Below, piece after piece: positions 63,868-64,000 of a stretch of 64,000 bases of DNA. The position numbers were made by a program, and so were the translations under genes. Within the stretch, counting starts at the first letter, position 1. The number at the start of each line of letters is the position of its first letter. The notes beneath the pieces were generated by a model that did no database searches, was not told the DNA's origin, and saw only the letters and a list, made by a program, of their open reading frames with translations. The stretch is from positions 1 to 64,000 of the forward strand of contig JADFUC010000863.1 of assembly GCA_019722365.1 (NCBI GenBank), written 5' to 3'. The stretch is from Lithospermum erythrorhizon. Its lineage: Eukaryota; Streptophyta; Magnoliopsida; Boraginales; Boraginaceae.

Positions 63868-64000
63868 TTTTGTTTTATTGACTTTCAAATCGAAGGCCAA
63901 AAGAAAGAAGCCAAGAACACATCCCTATCTATATTCAGAAACAACATTGGGAGGGTTGGAATTGAATTTTTTAGTTTTACTTCCTATATATATATATTTA
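63868..64000. other. Flanking DNA at window end
   Basis: The last 133 bases show no recognisable feature beyond a TA-rich tail. Confidence 0.5.

Overview
This is plant nuclear DNA, most likely from a eudicot. It is AT-rich, it has a multi-exon gene with GT-AG introns and a plant-type intronless MAP kinase kinase kinase gene, and most of it is plant transposable element sequence (Ty1/copia and Ty3/gypsy LTR retrotransposons, Mutator-like and Stowaway-like elements, a small Helitron). Only two host genes can be supported in 64 kb, and neither is simple. I found no previously undescribed biological system. The most informative things are the nested transposon architecture and the two damaged gene models.

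Layout. 1-10.2 kb: AT-rich gene-free DNA with small local duplications. 10.2-30.4 kb: a nest of copia elements. An outer minus-strand copia element has its 3' LTR at 10.2-10.6 kb and its 5' LTR at 29.9-30.43 kb. Its gag-pol reads from 29.9 kb down to 17.3 kb, but is split by two related insertions with about 1-kb LTRs: a plus-strand one at 19.89-28.48 kb, placed inside the integrase region, and a minus-strand one at about 10.63-17.23 kb, placed between the RNase H region and the polypurine tract. All of it is decayed.

30.86-34.78 kb: a plus-strand gene for mitochondrial UDP-N-acetylglucosamine acyltransferase (LPXA), with ten recognisable exons. Exons 3-10 are fully open and correctly phased. 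Exon 2 carries three frame changes and has no GT donor. 34.8-39.3 kb: gene-free, with a 440-bp sequence repeated three times in tandem. 39.3-46.1 kb: remains of a minus-strand gypsy gag-pro region with a 31-bp minisatellite.

46.66-51.66 kb: three elements with long terminal inverted repeats, followed by a Stowaway-like MITE. 51.78-57.5 kb: another LTR-element family, with one element carrying a Helitron, and an LTR inserted head-to-head into another copy. 57.58-57.88 kb: a 299-bp MITE with a perfect 9-bp target duplication. 58.25-58.45 kb: a TTA/ATT microsatellite. 59.2-60.3 kb: a plus-strand MAPKKK17/18-type kinase gene with an in-frame stop followed by 67 more open codons. 62.1-63.87 kb: the 5' end of a minus-strand copia element, with a well-formed LTR and a primer-binding site.

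The two host genes are unrelated in pathway (mitochondrial lipid A-type synthesis; stress or ABA MAP kinase signalling) and do not form a unit. The rest is transposon accumulation between them. Many repeat copies differ by small indels rather than only substitutions, as does LPXA exon 2, so consensus-quality problems should be excluded before reading any lesion as biology.
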